The notes beneath the pieces were generated by a model, which was not told where the DNA came from, made no database searches, and was given only the letters and a program-made list of their open reading frames with translations. A program made the position numbers and the translations under genes. Below, one piece after another: positions 1 through 5,556 of a DNA stretch of 7,650 nt. Positions within the stretch are counted from its first letter, which is position 1. Every line of letters begins with the position of its first letter. This DNA comes from Pseudomonadota bacterium (GTDB lineage Bacteria; Pseudomonadota; Gammaproteobacteria; Burkholderiales; Burkholderiaceae_B), in assembly GCA_023386765.1 (NCBI GenBank), contig JAEWJD010000100.1, positions 1 to 7,650 on the forward strand, in the 5' to 3' direction.

Positions 1-57
1 TGCGCAATCAGCGTGGTGGCGGCTGGCCGTGAGGATCGGACCGGGTGCTGCGCCTAA
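1..57 (+). CDS. possible 3' end of an upstream gene (partial)
   Basis: The bases before the first complete gene can be read as the last 18 codons of a gene running in from the left, ending in TAA at 55-57, 23 bases before the next start. Two other frames also reach stops here (TGA at 30-32 and TGA at 101-103), so the frame is not settled. The peptide in the chosen frame ends in REDRTGCCA and is not recognisable. A 3' end is expected because this looks like the interior of a densely packed operon, but nothing in the sequence proves it. Confidence 0.2.
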   Translation, partial: CAISVVAAGREDRTGCCA

Positions 58-80
58 ATCTCCCCAAGAAGGAATAAGCC

Positions 81-485
81 ATGAATCTGTCAGCGTCTCT
101 TGACGACCCGCTGCGCACTGCGCCGCCCTTCGAGGGGCCGGGGGAGCGCCAGCCCATTGACGAGCAGACCCTGCGCGACCGGATTGAGGCGCGTCTGGCG
201 CCCCTGTTCGACCGCGCGCTGCAGCTTGACCATGACATCGGCCAGATCGGCAGCGTCTATCCCGATCGGGCCGCAGCGCTGCTCAATGACTGCGCAACCC
301 CTGAGGTGCGGGACGCCTTCGCTGCCCTGGTGCGCTCGGCCACCCGTCCATCTCGTAGTCAGGAGCCGGCCATCGTGCTGTCCCTGCTGAATCGCTGGCT
401 GACGATGGCAAAACAAGCCGCGCTTGCCGATCTGGTGGCCGCTGAGCTGGTTGGGCCGCGCATCACCTTCGAGGCGCGTCAATGA
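81..485 (+). CDS. small phage protein of unknown function
   Basis: A 134-residue soluble protein that I do not recognise. The start at 81 is supported by a strong ribosome binding site, AAGAAGGA at 66-73, seven bases upstream. The first 20 or so residues are Pro-rich and probably unstructured. The rest is predicted mostly helical, with acidic and Ala/Leu-rich segments (around 28-60, 72-90 and 96-128). There is no signal peptide, membrane segment, Cys cluster or catalytic motif. Its stop overlaps the next start as ATGA (482-485), which indicates translational coupling. The position ahead of the recombination genes matches the small early-gene block of lambdoid-like phages. A role in host takeover or anti-host defence is possible there, but nothing in this protein shows it. 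Confidence 0.75.
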   Translation: MNLSASLDDPLRTAPPFEGPGERQPIDEQTLRDRIEARLAPLFDRALQLDHDIGQIGSVYPDRAAALLNDCATPEVRDAFAALVRSATRPSRSQEPAIVLSLLNRWLTMAKQAALADLVAAELVGPRITFEARQ

Positions 486-748
486 AAACCACCAACTGGC
501 CTGGCGGCGTCAACCGCGCACACAGCAACTGGACGGGCCGAACCCAGCGCACAACTGACTGGGGCGGAAACTGGCAGAAAGACAGCGGCACCCCACCCTG
601 GGGCTGGCCAACCACGATCGCAGCGGCACTGCTGGTGGTGGGCATGTTCGTCGGCCTGTTGCACATCGGCTCCTACGTGGGCCTGGACGCCAGCCACACA
701 GCAAACGACAGCCGCAGCGGAAAGACCGCGTATGCGGCGAAGGAGTGA
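482..748 (+). CDS. small single-pass membrane protein with NW-G repeats
   Basis: An 88-residue protein with one clear membrane segment at about 43-66 (TTIAAALLVVGMFVGLL). The first 40 residues are polar and Trp-rich and contain a loose repeat, N/D-W-x-G: NWPGG at 5-9, NWTGR at 16-20 and DWGGNW at 26-31, spaced 10-11 residues apart. The C-terminal tail of about 20 residues is polar, with Ser, Asn and Lys. There is no obvious cleavable signal peptide, so the segment may be an anchor; orientation cannot be assigned. The gene starts inside the previous stop (ATGA), so it is co-translated with it, and it ends one base before the next gene's start. I do not recognise the family. A phage inner-membrane accessory protein is the safest description; a holin or spanin role is not supported by position or neighbours. 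Confidence 0.7.
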   Translation: MKTTNWPGGVNRAHSNWTGRTQRTTDWGGNWQKDSGTPPWGWPTTIAAALLVVGMFVGLLHIGSYVGLDASHTANDSRSGKTAYAAKE

Positions 749-749
749 C

Positions 750-1844
750 ATGTCCGTCGCAGAACTGATTGAACTGCCGCCGGCGGAAACGGCGCTGCAG
801 GTCTACCAAACGCCGAAAGGTCTCGACCCTTACATCGAGCGCGTGCGCCGGGAGGTCCTGGGCCAGCCCGTCGACCTGAGCACCAAGAAAGGCCGGGAAG
901 CCATCGCCAGCCGGGCATTCAAGGTGCGCAAGATCAAGGCCGCACTTGACGGCCTGGGCAAGGAGCAAGTCGATCGGCTGAAGGAAATCCCGAAGCTGAT
1001 TGACGCCGAGCGCAAACGCATGCGTGACGTTCTGGATGCGCTGGCCGACGAAGTGCGCGCCCCGCTGAGCGAATGGGAGCAGGCCGAGGAGGATCGCATA
1101 CAGCGGCACAAAGGCGCCATCGCCGGAATGATCTCCATTGTGGTCGACTGCGGCGAATCCACAGACTCTCTGCGCGCCGCCATCATCGCGGTGGAGGCTA
1201 TTGGAATCGGGCCTGATTGGGAAGAGTTCGAAACCGAGGCAGCCCGCACCAAGGACAAGGCCCTCGCCGGCCTACGTGAGCGGCTGGCCGCCCGTGAGAA
1301 ATACGAAGCCGACCAAGCCGATCTTGAGCGCCTGCGCGCCGAGGCAGAAGAACGCCGGAAGCGAGACGAACAGGAGCGCATCGCCCGAGAGGCCGCCGAG
1401 CGTGCCACCCGCGAAGCCGAGGCCCGCGCCCAGGCGGAGCGTGATGCCGCTGCAAAGCGCGAGGCAGACGCCAGAGCCGAAGCCGAGCGCCGCGAGCTGG
1501 AACTGAAGCTGCAGGCCGAACAGGCCCAACGCGCCGCAGCCCAGGCAGAAGCTGACCGCCTGGCCGCCGAGCAGCGCGCCGAGCAAGAGCGCCTGGCGGC
1601 AATCGAGCGAGAAAAGCAAGCCGCTGAAGCCGCGCGTCTGGCCGAGATCAAGCGCCAGGCCGATGCCAGGGCAGCCGAGGAATCTCTCGCCGCCAGCCGG
1701 GCTGCCGATGAAGAACACCGCCGGCGCATCAATCGCGCGGCCCTGGCCGCCTTCGTCGCTGGCGGAATGCCCGAGGACTGCGCCAAGCAGGCCATCACCC
1801 TCATTGCCCTCGGGAAGATCCCGGCAGTGAAGATCACCTATTGA
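750..1844 (+). CDS. phage coiled-coil protein of the recombination operon
   Basis: A 364-residue protein dominated by a coiled coil. I chose the start at 750 because AAGGAG (740-745) sits four bases upstream; a start at 732 would add six residues with a weaker site. Residues 25-125 form a charged helical N-terminal domain (DPYIERVR, then STKKGREAIASRAFKV, then DAERKRMRDVLDALADEVR). Residues 160-325 are a nearly unbroken Ala/Glu/Arg coiled coil. Residues 326-364 are a compact C-terminal cap (RINRAALAAFVAGGM... ending KIPAVKITY). Proteins of this plan are common just upstream of annealing-protein and exonuclease genes in proteobacterial phages, and are often mislabelled TolA-like because of the coil. 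The function is not known to me. The conserved ends suggest a structural or scaffolding partner of the recombination proteins, which is inference. The antisense reading frame over the coil is a GC artefact. Confidence 0.85.
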   Translation: MSVAELIELPPAETALQVYQTPKGLDPYIERVRREVLGQPVDLSTKKGREAIASRAFKVRKIKAALDGLGKEQVDRLKEIPKLIDAERKRMRDVLDALADEVRAPLSEWEQAEEDRIQRHKGAIAGMISIVVDCGESTDSLRAAIIAVEAIGIGPDWEEFETEAARTKDKALAGLRERLAAREKYEADQADLERLRAEAEERRKRDEQERIAREAAERATREAEARAQAERDAAAKREADARAEAERRELELKLQAEQAQRAAAQAEADRLAAEQRAEQERLAAIEREKQAAEAARLAEIKRQADARAAEESLAASRAADEEHRRRINRAALAAFVAGGMPEDCAKQAITLIALGKIPAVKITY

Positions 1845-1851
1845 GGCAGAT

Positions 1852-2601
1852 ATGAACGAAGTTATGGAAGCGCCGGCCCGGGATCTGGCCGCGCACACTG
1901 AAGGCCCGGCCGCAAACTCCCCCATGGGGATGATGTTGGCGGCGATGCAGCAAGGCATCAGCCCTGACCAAATCCGCGAAATGATGGCGCTGCAACAGCA
2001 ATGGCAAGCCATTGAGGCAAAGAAAGCGTATGACGCAGCGTTTGCGGCGTTCAAGGCCGAAGCGGTAACCATTGTGAAGGGCAAGGCCCGTTCCGATGGC
2101 CCGCTGAAAAATCAGAAATACGCCGAGCTGCACGATGTCGTTAATGCGGTAACGCCGGCACTTTCTAAACATGGGCTGTCGTCAAGCTGGAAGCTGACCA
2201 AAGACGAAAAGGACTGGATGGAGGTGACTTGCTACCTGCGCCACGTCGGTGGCCATGAGGAAAGCGTATCGATGGGCGGCCCTCCTGACGTTGGCAGCGC
2301 CCGGAATGCGATTCAGGCCCGCGCCAGCACTAAGACCTACCTGGAGCGCTACACCCTGAAGGCGATTACCGGCCTATCTGAACAAAACGACGACAACGAT
2401 GGCGCGGGTGCAGAGAAAGATACCGCCCTGCGCGACGAGTGGATCAGCAGGGTTGCTCAGGCGGGGACGCTAGATCAGTTGATGTCAGTTTGGCGGGAAG
2501 GCGCCGCCGCGATTGATAAGACCGACAGCCTGAAGTCATACAACGCCTTCAAGAAGGCATGCACCGATAAGCGCGAAATGCTCAAACAAGGAGACGCCTG
2601 A
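1852..2601 (+). CDS. erf: ERF family single-strand annealing recombinase
   Basis: A 249-residue protein of the ERF superfamily, the P22 Erf type of single-strand annealing protein. These proteins form rings on resected single-stranded DNA and anneal it to a complementary strand without needing RecA. The start at 1852 follows GAGG (1843-1846), which overlaps the previous gene's stop. The conserved core runs from about 57 to 180: the ExKKAYDAAFAAFKAE entry helix, KYAELHDVVNAVTPAL at 89-104, and RASTKTYLERYTLKAITGL at 157-175 followed by an acidic NDDNDG stretch (179-184). A linker and a helical C-terminal domain of about 60 residues follow, as in other Erf proteins. It overlaps the downstream exonuclease gene by one base (TGATG), which fits the usual annealase-exonuclease pair. 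Family assignment is by motif recognition; ERF is more likely than RecT or Sak because of the YAELHDVV motif. Confidence 0.88.
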   Translation: MNEVMEAPARDLAAHTEGPAANSPMGMMLAAMQQGISPDQIREMMALQQQWQAIEAKKAYDAAFAAFKAEAVTIVKGKARSDGPLKNQKYAELHDVVNAVTPALSKHGLSSSWKLTKDEKDWMEVTCYLRHVGGHEESVSMGGPPDVGSARNAIQARASTKTYLERYTLKAITGLSEQNDDNDGAGAEKDTALRDEWISRVAQAGTLDQLMSVWREGAAAIDKTDSLKSYNAFKKACTDKREMLKQGDA

Positions 2602-3236
2602 TGGATCTGATCTATCACACTGCCCCGCAGGGCACCCCTGAATGGCTGGAAGCCCGGCGCGGCGTCATCACCGGCAGCCGGTTCAAGGACTGCCGCGACC
2701 GGCTGAAAAACGGTGCGCCGTCGAAAGCCTGCCTGTCTTATGCGATGGATGTTGCTCGCGAGCGCGCCGGCGGACGCGCCGCTGACGTTTTCGTGAACGG
2801 CGCTATGCGCCTCGGCACCGAGCAAGAGCCCTTCGCCCGCGCCGCCTACGAAGCCAAAACCGGCAACTTCGTGGAGGAAGCTGGCTTCATCACCACCGAC
2901 GACCGGCTTTTCGGCGTGAGTGTTGACGGTCTGGTGAATGACGACGGAATCATCGAAATCAAGACGATGGTTTCGTCCGGCACGCTGTTCGAAGCCGTGG
3001 TCGATGGCGACATTAGCAGCTACATCGACCAGTGCAACGGCGCCATGTGGTTGCTCGGCCGGCATTGGGTTGACCTCGTGCTGTGGGCCCCCGACCTTGA
3101 GCCGATCGGCCGCCACCTGACGATCGTGCGGATCAGGCGGGACGACAACGCAATCGAGGCACTTGAATCCGACCTGATGGACTTCGAGCGCACTGTCACC
3201 CGGTACGAGACCCTGCTGCGCAAGGAGGCGGCTTAA
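2601..3236 (+). CDS. YqaJ / lambda-exonuclease-type recombination nuclease
   Basis: A 211-residue nuclease of the PD-(D/E)xK superfamily, YqaJ/lambda exonuclease branch. Such enzymes degrade the 5' strand from double-strand ends and hand the 3' overhang to the partner annealing protein, here the ERF protein encoded directly upstream. Visible motifs are QGTPEWLEARRGVITGS at 10-26, which is the family's N-terminal signature; LGTEQEP at 71-77; the catalytic set Asp109 (GVSVDG), Glu119 and Lys121 (IIEIKT); and Gln144 in YIDQCNGAMWLLG. All expected catalytic positions are present, so the enzyme should be active. The start at 2601 follows CAAGGAGA (2587-2594) and overlaps the ERF stop. The length is normal for the family. 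By lambda analogy it would form a Mg-dependent trimeric ring, though the sequence itself cannot show the oligomer. Confidence 0.9.
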   Translation: MDLIYHTAPQGTPEWLEARRGVITGSRFKDCRDRLKNGAPSKACLSYAMDVARERAGGRAADVFVNGAMRLGTEQEPFARAAYEAKTGNFVEEAGFITTDDRLFGVSVDGLVNDDGIIEIKTMVSSGTLFEAVVDGDISSYIDQCNGAMWLLGRHWVDLVLWAPDLEPIGRHLTIVRIRRDDNAIEALESDLMDFERTVTRYETLLRKEAA

Positions 3237-3238
3237 CC

Positions 3239-3685
3239 ATGGCACAGCTTTTTGGAATGGCCCGGATCGGCCGCGACGTGGAAGTCCGCTATACCCAGGC
3301 CGGCGAAGCGGTAGCCAGTGTTTCCCTGGCCTTTGATTACGGGAAAAAAGGCCAAGACGGCAAGCGGCCGACCCAGTGGGTGGGTGGCTCACTCTGGGGG
3401 AAGCGCGCAGAATCCCTGGCGCCCCATCTGCTCAAGGGCAGCCGAATGTGCGTAACCCTGGATGACGTGCACATCGAAACTTTCCAAAGCCGCGACGGCA
3501 CGCCGGGTCACAAACTGGCTGGCCGCATTACTGCTATGGAGTTTGGCGGTGCGCCGCAACGCGAAGCACCGGCAGCGCACCCCCCAGCGCGTCAACTACC
3601 ACAACCGAACCAGTACGCGGCTCAGCGCGGCGGGCCGGCGCCCGCGGCCAGCCTCGCGGATATGGACGACGATATTCCGTTCTAG
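3239..3685 (+). CDS. ssb: phage single-stranded DNA-binding protein (SSB-like)
   Basis: A 148-residue OB-fold SSB. Residues 1-103 match the SSB core: GRIGxDVEVRYTQxGEAVASVSLAFDYG-type strands, WVGGSLWGKRAESLAPHLLKGSR at 47-69, and a GHKLAGRITAMEF final strand at 90-102. Residues 104-138 are a Pro/Gln/Ala-rich flexible linker. The protein ends DMDDDIPF, the acidic tip by which SSBs recruit recombination and replication partners. It coats the single strand made by the exonuclease before annealing. The start at 3239 is three bases after the exonuclease stop; AAGGAGG lies at 3222-3228, ten bases upstream. The core is slightly shorter than E. coli SSB, as is usual for phage versions. The stop falls exactly at a change in base composition and strand, so this is the last gene of the intact cassette. 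Confidence 0.92.
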   Translation: MAQLFGMARIGRDVEVRYTQAGEAVASVSLAFDYGKKGQDGKRPTQWVGGSLWGKRAESLAPHLLKGSRMCVTLDDVHIETFQSRDGTPGHKLAGRITAMEFGGAPQREAPAAHPPARQLPQPNQYAAQRGGPAPAASLADMDDDIPF

Positions 3686-3694
3686 GACTAGTCC
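3685..3694. repeat. 10-bp perfect palindrome at the convergent gene junction
   Basis: GGACTAGTCC is a perfect palindrome between the end of the SSB gene and the end of the opposite-strand gene. It contains the last base of the SSB stop (3683-3685) and the complete stop of the minus gene (3688-3690). It marks the point where base composition drops. It is too short, and lacks a following T-run, to be called a terminator. It may be a recombination scar or may be fortuitous. Confidence 0.4.
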
Positions 3695-4101
3695 ACGCTG
3701 CGATTCTGTGTCGCCCACTCCAGGTGATGGCGAACATTCGAAAAATATCTACCGCAGTGAGGGCATTTGTCTTTCCCGAATGAATGGGGGAACTGGAATT
3801 TCGGGAGCCTTCTCAACATGGCGCTTAGGTAGCGATGGAAGAAATATTGTGCCCGAGCGTAAGACATATCAGCTCCTCGGCAAGTCAAGATATTGTTCTC
3901 CAGGCACTTTCTTGAAAATACCGCGACAGGGTCGCCCTCCCCTGCGTGTCGATATAAACGTATGAGCTCGGCTGAGATTTCAGAAAACTCAGTGCTGTAA
4001 ATGATGGCAAAGTGCGCCCCCCTGGCCTGATTCAGCGCGTTGATGGCGGCAGGGGATTGCCGCTTTAGAGCCTCAATCAGTGCACGCTCCTTCCGCCTCA
4101 T
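3688..4101 (-). CDS. unrecognised protein with C-terminal zinc-finger-like motif
   Basis: A 137-residue minus-strand protein starting from the ATG at 4101; a TTG at 4119 would add six residues. I do not recognise it. The N-terminus is basic and helical (MRRKERALIEALKRQSP). The middle (30-60) holds FAIIYSTEFSEISAELIRLY, which looks like a folded core. The C-terminus carries CPHC (Cys113, Cys116) followed by HH at 125-126 in a setting like a treble-clef or C2H2-type zinc finger; two more Cys lie at 66 and 74. It may bind nucleic acid, which is inference. Reality is supported by an open frame with non-shadow amino acid content, a clean convergent stop two bases past the SSB stop, and about 45-50% GC in the lines I counted (28/60 at 3721-3780, 27/60 at 3841-3900) against 38/60 at 4681-4740. 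The reversed strand and foreign composition suggest a moron. No convincing promoter was found. Confidence 0.55.
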   Translation of the reverse strand: MRRKERALIEALKRQSPAAINALNQARGAHFAIIYSTEFSEISAELIRLYRHAGEGDPVAVFSRKCLENNILTCRGADMSYARAQYFFHRYLSAMLRRLPKFQFPHSFGKDKCPHCGRYFSNVRHHLEWATQNRSVD

Positions 4102-4280
4102 GCTTCTGTTGAGTACCAATTCTTCAGCCTTGAGAAAAACACATAGGAAGTGTGAGTTGCCGGTAGCCCACGAGCCAGTCGCGAGCTACCGCCAGACCCC
4201 GTTGGCATCACCTCACGCTCATCGGCAATGGTTTGACCGTAGGCATGTTACGACGGACTCTGCCTTGCAAGGAAATTCTA
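4102..4280. other. divergent intergenic region before rdgC
   Basis: This is the only gap over 100 bases. It lies between the divergently read minus-strand gene and rdgC, so it could carry promoters for both. On the plus strand TTGACC at 4233-4238 resembles a -35 box, but no acceptable -10 follows at 16-18 bases. On the minus strand I see no convincing pair. The region contains an inverted repeat, listed separately. AAGGAA at 4269-4274 is the ribosome binding site of rdgC. No RNA gene or coding remnant is visible. Confidence 0.4.
4161..4191. repeat. inverted repeat in the gap upstream of rdgC
   Basis: CGGTAGC at 4161-4167 is repeated in reverse complement as GCTACCG at 4185-4191, with 17 bases between. 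Beyond one mismatched pair the symmetry continues for two more bases. It lies between two divergent genes and could be an operator for a dimeric regulator or a hairpin in a leader. It has no T-run, so it is not an intrinsic terminator. A chance repeat cannot be excluded. Confidence 0.3.
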
Positions 4281-5177
4281 ATGTGGTTCAAAAACCTAAA
4301 GGTCTACCGCCTTTCGGCCGCTTGGTCGTGCCTGGGCGAAACGCTTGAAGCCGCGTTGGCAAAGCATGCCTTCCAGCCCGGCAGCAATCTGGAAATGCAG
4401 CGCCTGGGCTGGGTATCACCCCGCGGCAACGGCCAGCTGGCCCATGTCGTCAACGGTCAGATCCTGCTGTCGCTGCGCGCCGAGAAAAAGGTACTGCCGT
4501 CGTCGGCCATCAATCAGGCTGCCAAGGCCCGCGCCCAGGAAATCGAAGAGCAGCAAGGCTACAAGCCGGGCCGCAAGCAAATGAAGGAAATCAAGGAGCG
4601 CGTCACCGACGAACTGATGCCGCGCGCCTTCAGCATCTATCGCGACACGCGCGTCTGGATCGACACCCGCAATCACTGGCTGGTGATCGACGCGGCCGCC
4701 TCGGCCAAGGCAGACGAAGTCATCGGCATGCTGGTCAAGACGGTCGATCCCCTGCCGCTGGAGAACCTCTACGTGGCGCAGTCCCCGGCTGCCGCCATGA
4801 CGGGCTGGCTGGCCGCCGATGAGGCGCCTGCCAACTTCTCCATCGACCAGGACACCGAACTGCGCGCCTCCGGCGAAAGCCGCGCCGCCATCCGCTACGT
4901 CAAGCACAGCATCGACGCCGACGACGTGCGCCGCCATATCCAGTCCGGTAAGCAGTGCACCCGCCTGGCCATGACCTGGGCCGACCGGGTGTCCTTCGTG
5001 CTTACCGAAGCCATGGACGTCAAGCGCGTCACGCCGCTGGATGTGCTCAAGGAAAATCCGGACAACCTCGCGCTCAATGACGACGAGAAGTTCGACTCCG
5101 ACATGGCCCTGATGACCGGCGAACTCGCCAAGCTGATGACCGAACTGGTCGATGCCCTGGGCGGCGAGAAACGATAG
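4281..5177 (+). CDS. rdgC: recombination-associated protein RdgC
   Basis: A 298-residue protein that reads as RdgC along its full length (E. coli RdgC has 303 residues). Family landmarks are MWFKNLKVYRL at 1-11, LGWVSPRG at 42-49, EKKVLPSSAIN at 68-78, ELMPRAFSIYRDTRVWID at 111-128, ADDVRRHIQSGKQCTRLAM at 213-231, FDSDMALMTGEL at 271-282 and the DALGGE end. RdgC forms a ring-shaped dimer around double-stranded DNA, limits RecA loading and strand exchange, and matters in cells with fork-restart defects. The start at 4281 is chosen because the family begins MWFKN and AAGGAA (4269-4274) precedes it; an upstream extension to 4233 has no support. The gene is GC-rich with normal codon use and appears intact. 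Unlike its neighbours it is not overlapped on either side. RdgC is normally a host gene, so a copy inside a phage recombination arm is notable. Confidence 0.95.
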   Translation: MWFKNLKVYRLSAAWSCLGETLEAALAKHAFQPGSNLEMQRLGWVSPRGNGQLAHVVNGQILLSLRAEKKVLPSSAINQAAKARAQEIEEQQGYKPGRKQMKEIKERVTDELMPRAFSIYRDTRVWIDTRNHWLVIDAAASAKADEVIGMLVKTVDPLPLENLYVAQSPAAAMTGWLAADEAPANFSIDQDTELRASGESRAAIRYVKHSIDADDVRRHIQSGKQCTRLAMTWADRVSFVLTEAMDVKRVTPLDVLKENPDNLALNDDEKFDSDMALMTGELAKLMTELVDALGGEKR

Positions 5178-5218
5178 ACCACGCAGCCTCCCCCAACCAA
5201 TCAACTCAAGGACCAACA

Positions 5219-5500
5219 ATGCCCACCATCGAACAAATCCGCCCGCACGTCACGGACGACTACTACGTTTCCGCCGCTGACGTTGTTGCCCTGCGCTGCG
5301 AGATCCCCGCGGACAGCGCCGACATTCCCGACAGCGTGCGCGATCTCATCGTCTGCGTGCTTGTGCTGCGCGACGGCGCCGCCTATTCCGGGTCGAGCAC
5401 GACCGAGGGCGATGCTGCCCAGCGCCACCAGCAGGCACAAGAGCGCGCGATCGCCAGTATCCCCGCCGCCAAGCTCGCCGAGTTGGGCTTGTCCGAGTAA
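5219..5500 (+). CDS. small phage protein, possibly Gp49-like
   Basis: A 93-residue soluble acidic protein. AAGGA at 5208-5212 precedes the start by six bases. The order of features, TIEQIRPHVTDDYYVSAAD at 3-21 and then a hydrophobic strand LIVCVLVLRDGAAYSGSS at 43-60, recalls the phage Gp49-like family (a T-x-E-x-I start, an aromatic Y-[FY]-x-A-x-D motif, then a CVLVLxNG strand). The end here (QERAIASIPAAKLAELGLSE) differs from the usual family ending, so the link is tentative. That family has no established function known to me. It follows rdgC after a 41-base gap without a visible terminator and probably shares its transcript. Confidence 0.7.
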   Translation: MPTIEQIRPHVTDDYYVSAADVVALRCEIPADSADIPDSVRDLIVCVLVLRDGAAYSGSSTTEGDAAQRHQQAQERAIASIPAAKLAELGLSE

Positions 5501-5502
5501 CG

Positions 5503-5556
5503 CGATGGCTGGCCGCTCTCAACGAAGCACGCCAGAAACTGGAGGCTAACTCATGA
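5503..5556 (+). pseudogene. possible 3' remnant of a lost gene
   Basis: Between the stop at 5500 and the start at 5553, one frame reads WLAALNEARQKLEANS and then stops with TGA at 5554-5556. The peptide looks like a normal charged helix. Its stop overlaps the next gene's ATG in the TCATGA arrangement used elsewhere in this operon. The frame has no start codon here, and further upstream it reads as a GC-type shadow of the neighbouring gene. This would fit a gene deleted except for its last 16 or so codons. The stretch is short, so chance remains possible. Confidence 0.25.

Noticed and set aside
631..638. E. coli Chi octamer GCTGGTGG (a second, reversed copy at 5425-5432)
   Set aside because: Two hits in a GC-rich 7.65 kb window are within reach of chance, both lie in coding sequence, and Chi in this host is not known to be this octamer.
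830..1837. Long open frame on the minus strand opposite the coiled-coil gene
   Set aside because: It is Ser/Arg/Ala repetitive, mirrors the GC-rich Ala/Glu/Arg codons of the coil, and lacks independent support. It is a shadow.
2475..3392. Minus-strand open frame of about 305 codons across the ERF/nuclease/SSB genes
   Set aside because: It spans three well-identified plus-strand genes and has no recognisable domain or binding site. It is a GC-rich antisense artefact.
3630..3648. Perfect GC hairpin in the SSB linker (GCGGGC/GCCCGC with a four-base loop)
   Set aside because: It lies inside the Gly/Pro/Ala linker of the coding region and has no T-run on either strand. It follows from codon content.
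4233..4261. Possible rdgC promoter from TTGACC
   Set aside because: Only the -35 half is good. No hexamer at 16-18 bases downstream matches a -10 box beyond two or three bases.
4416..5219. Minus-strand open frame of about 267 codons opposite rdgC
   Set aside because: rdgC is unambiguous on the plus strand. The antisense product is His/Gly/Val-rich shadow sequence.
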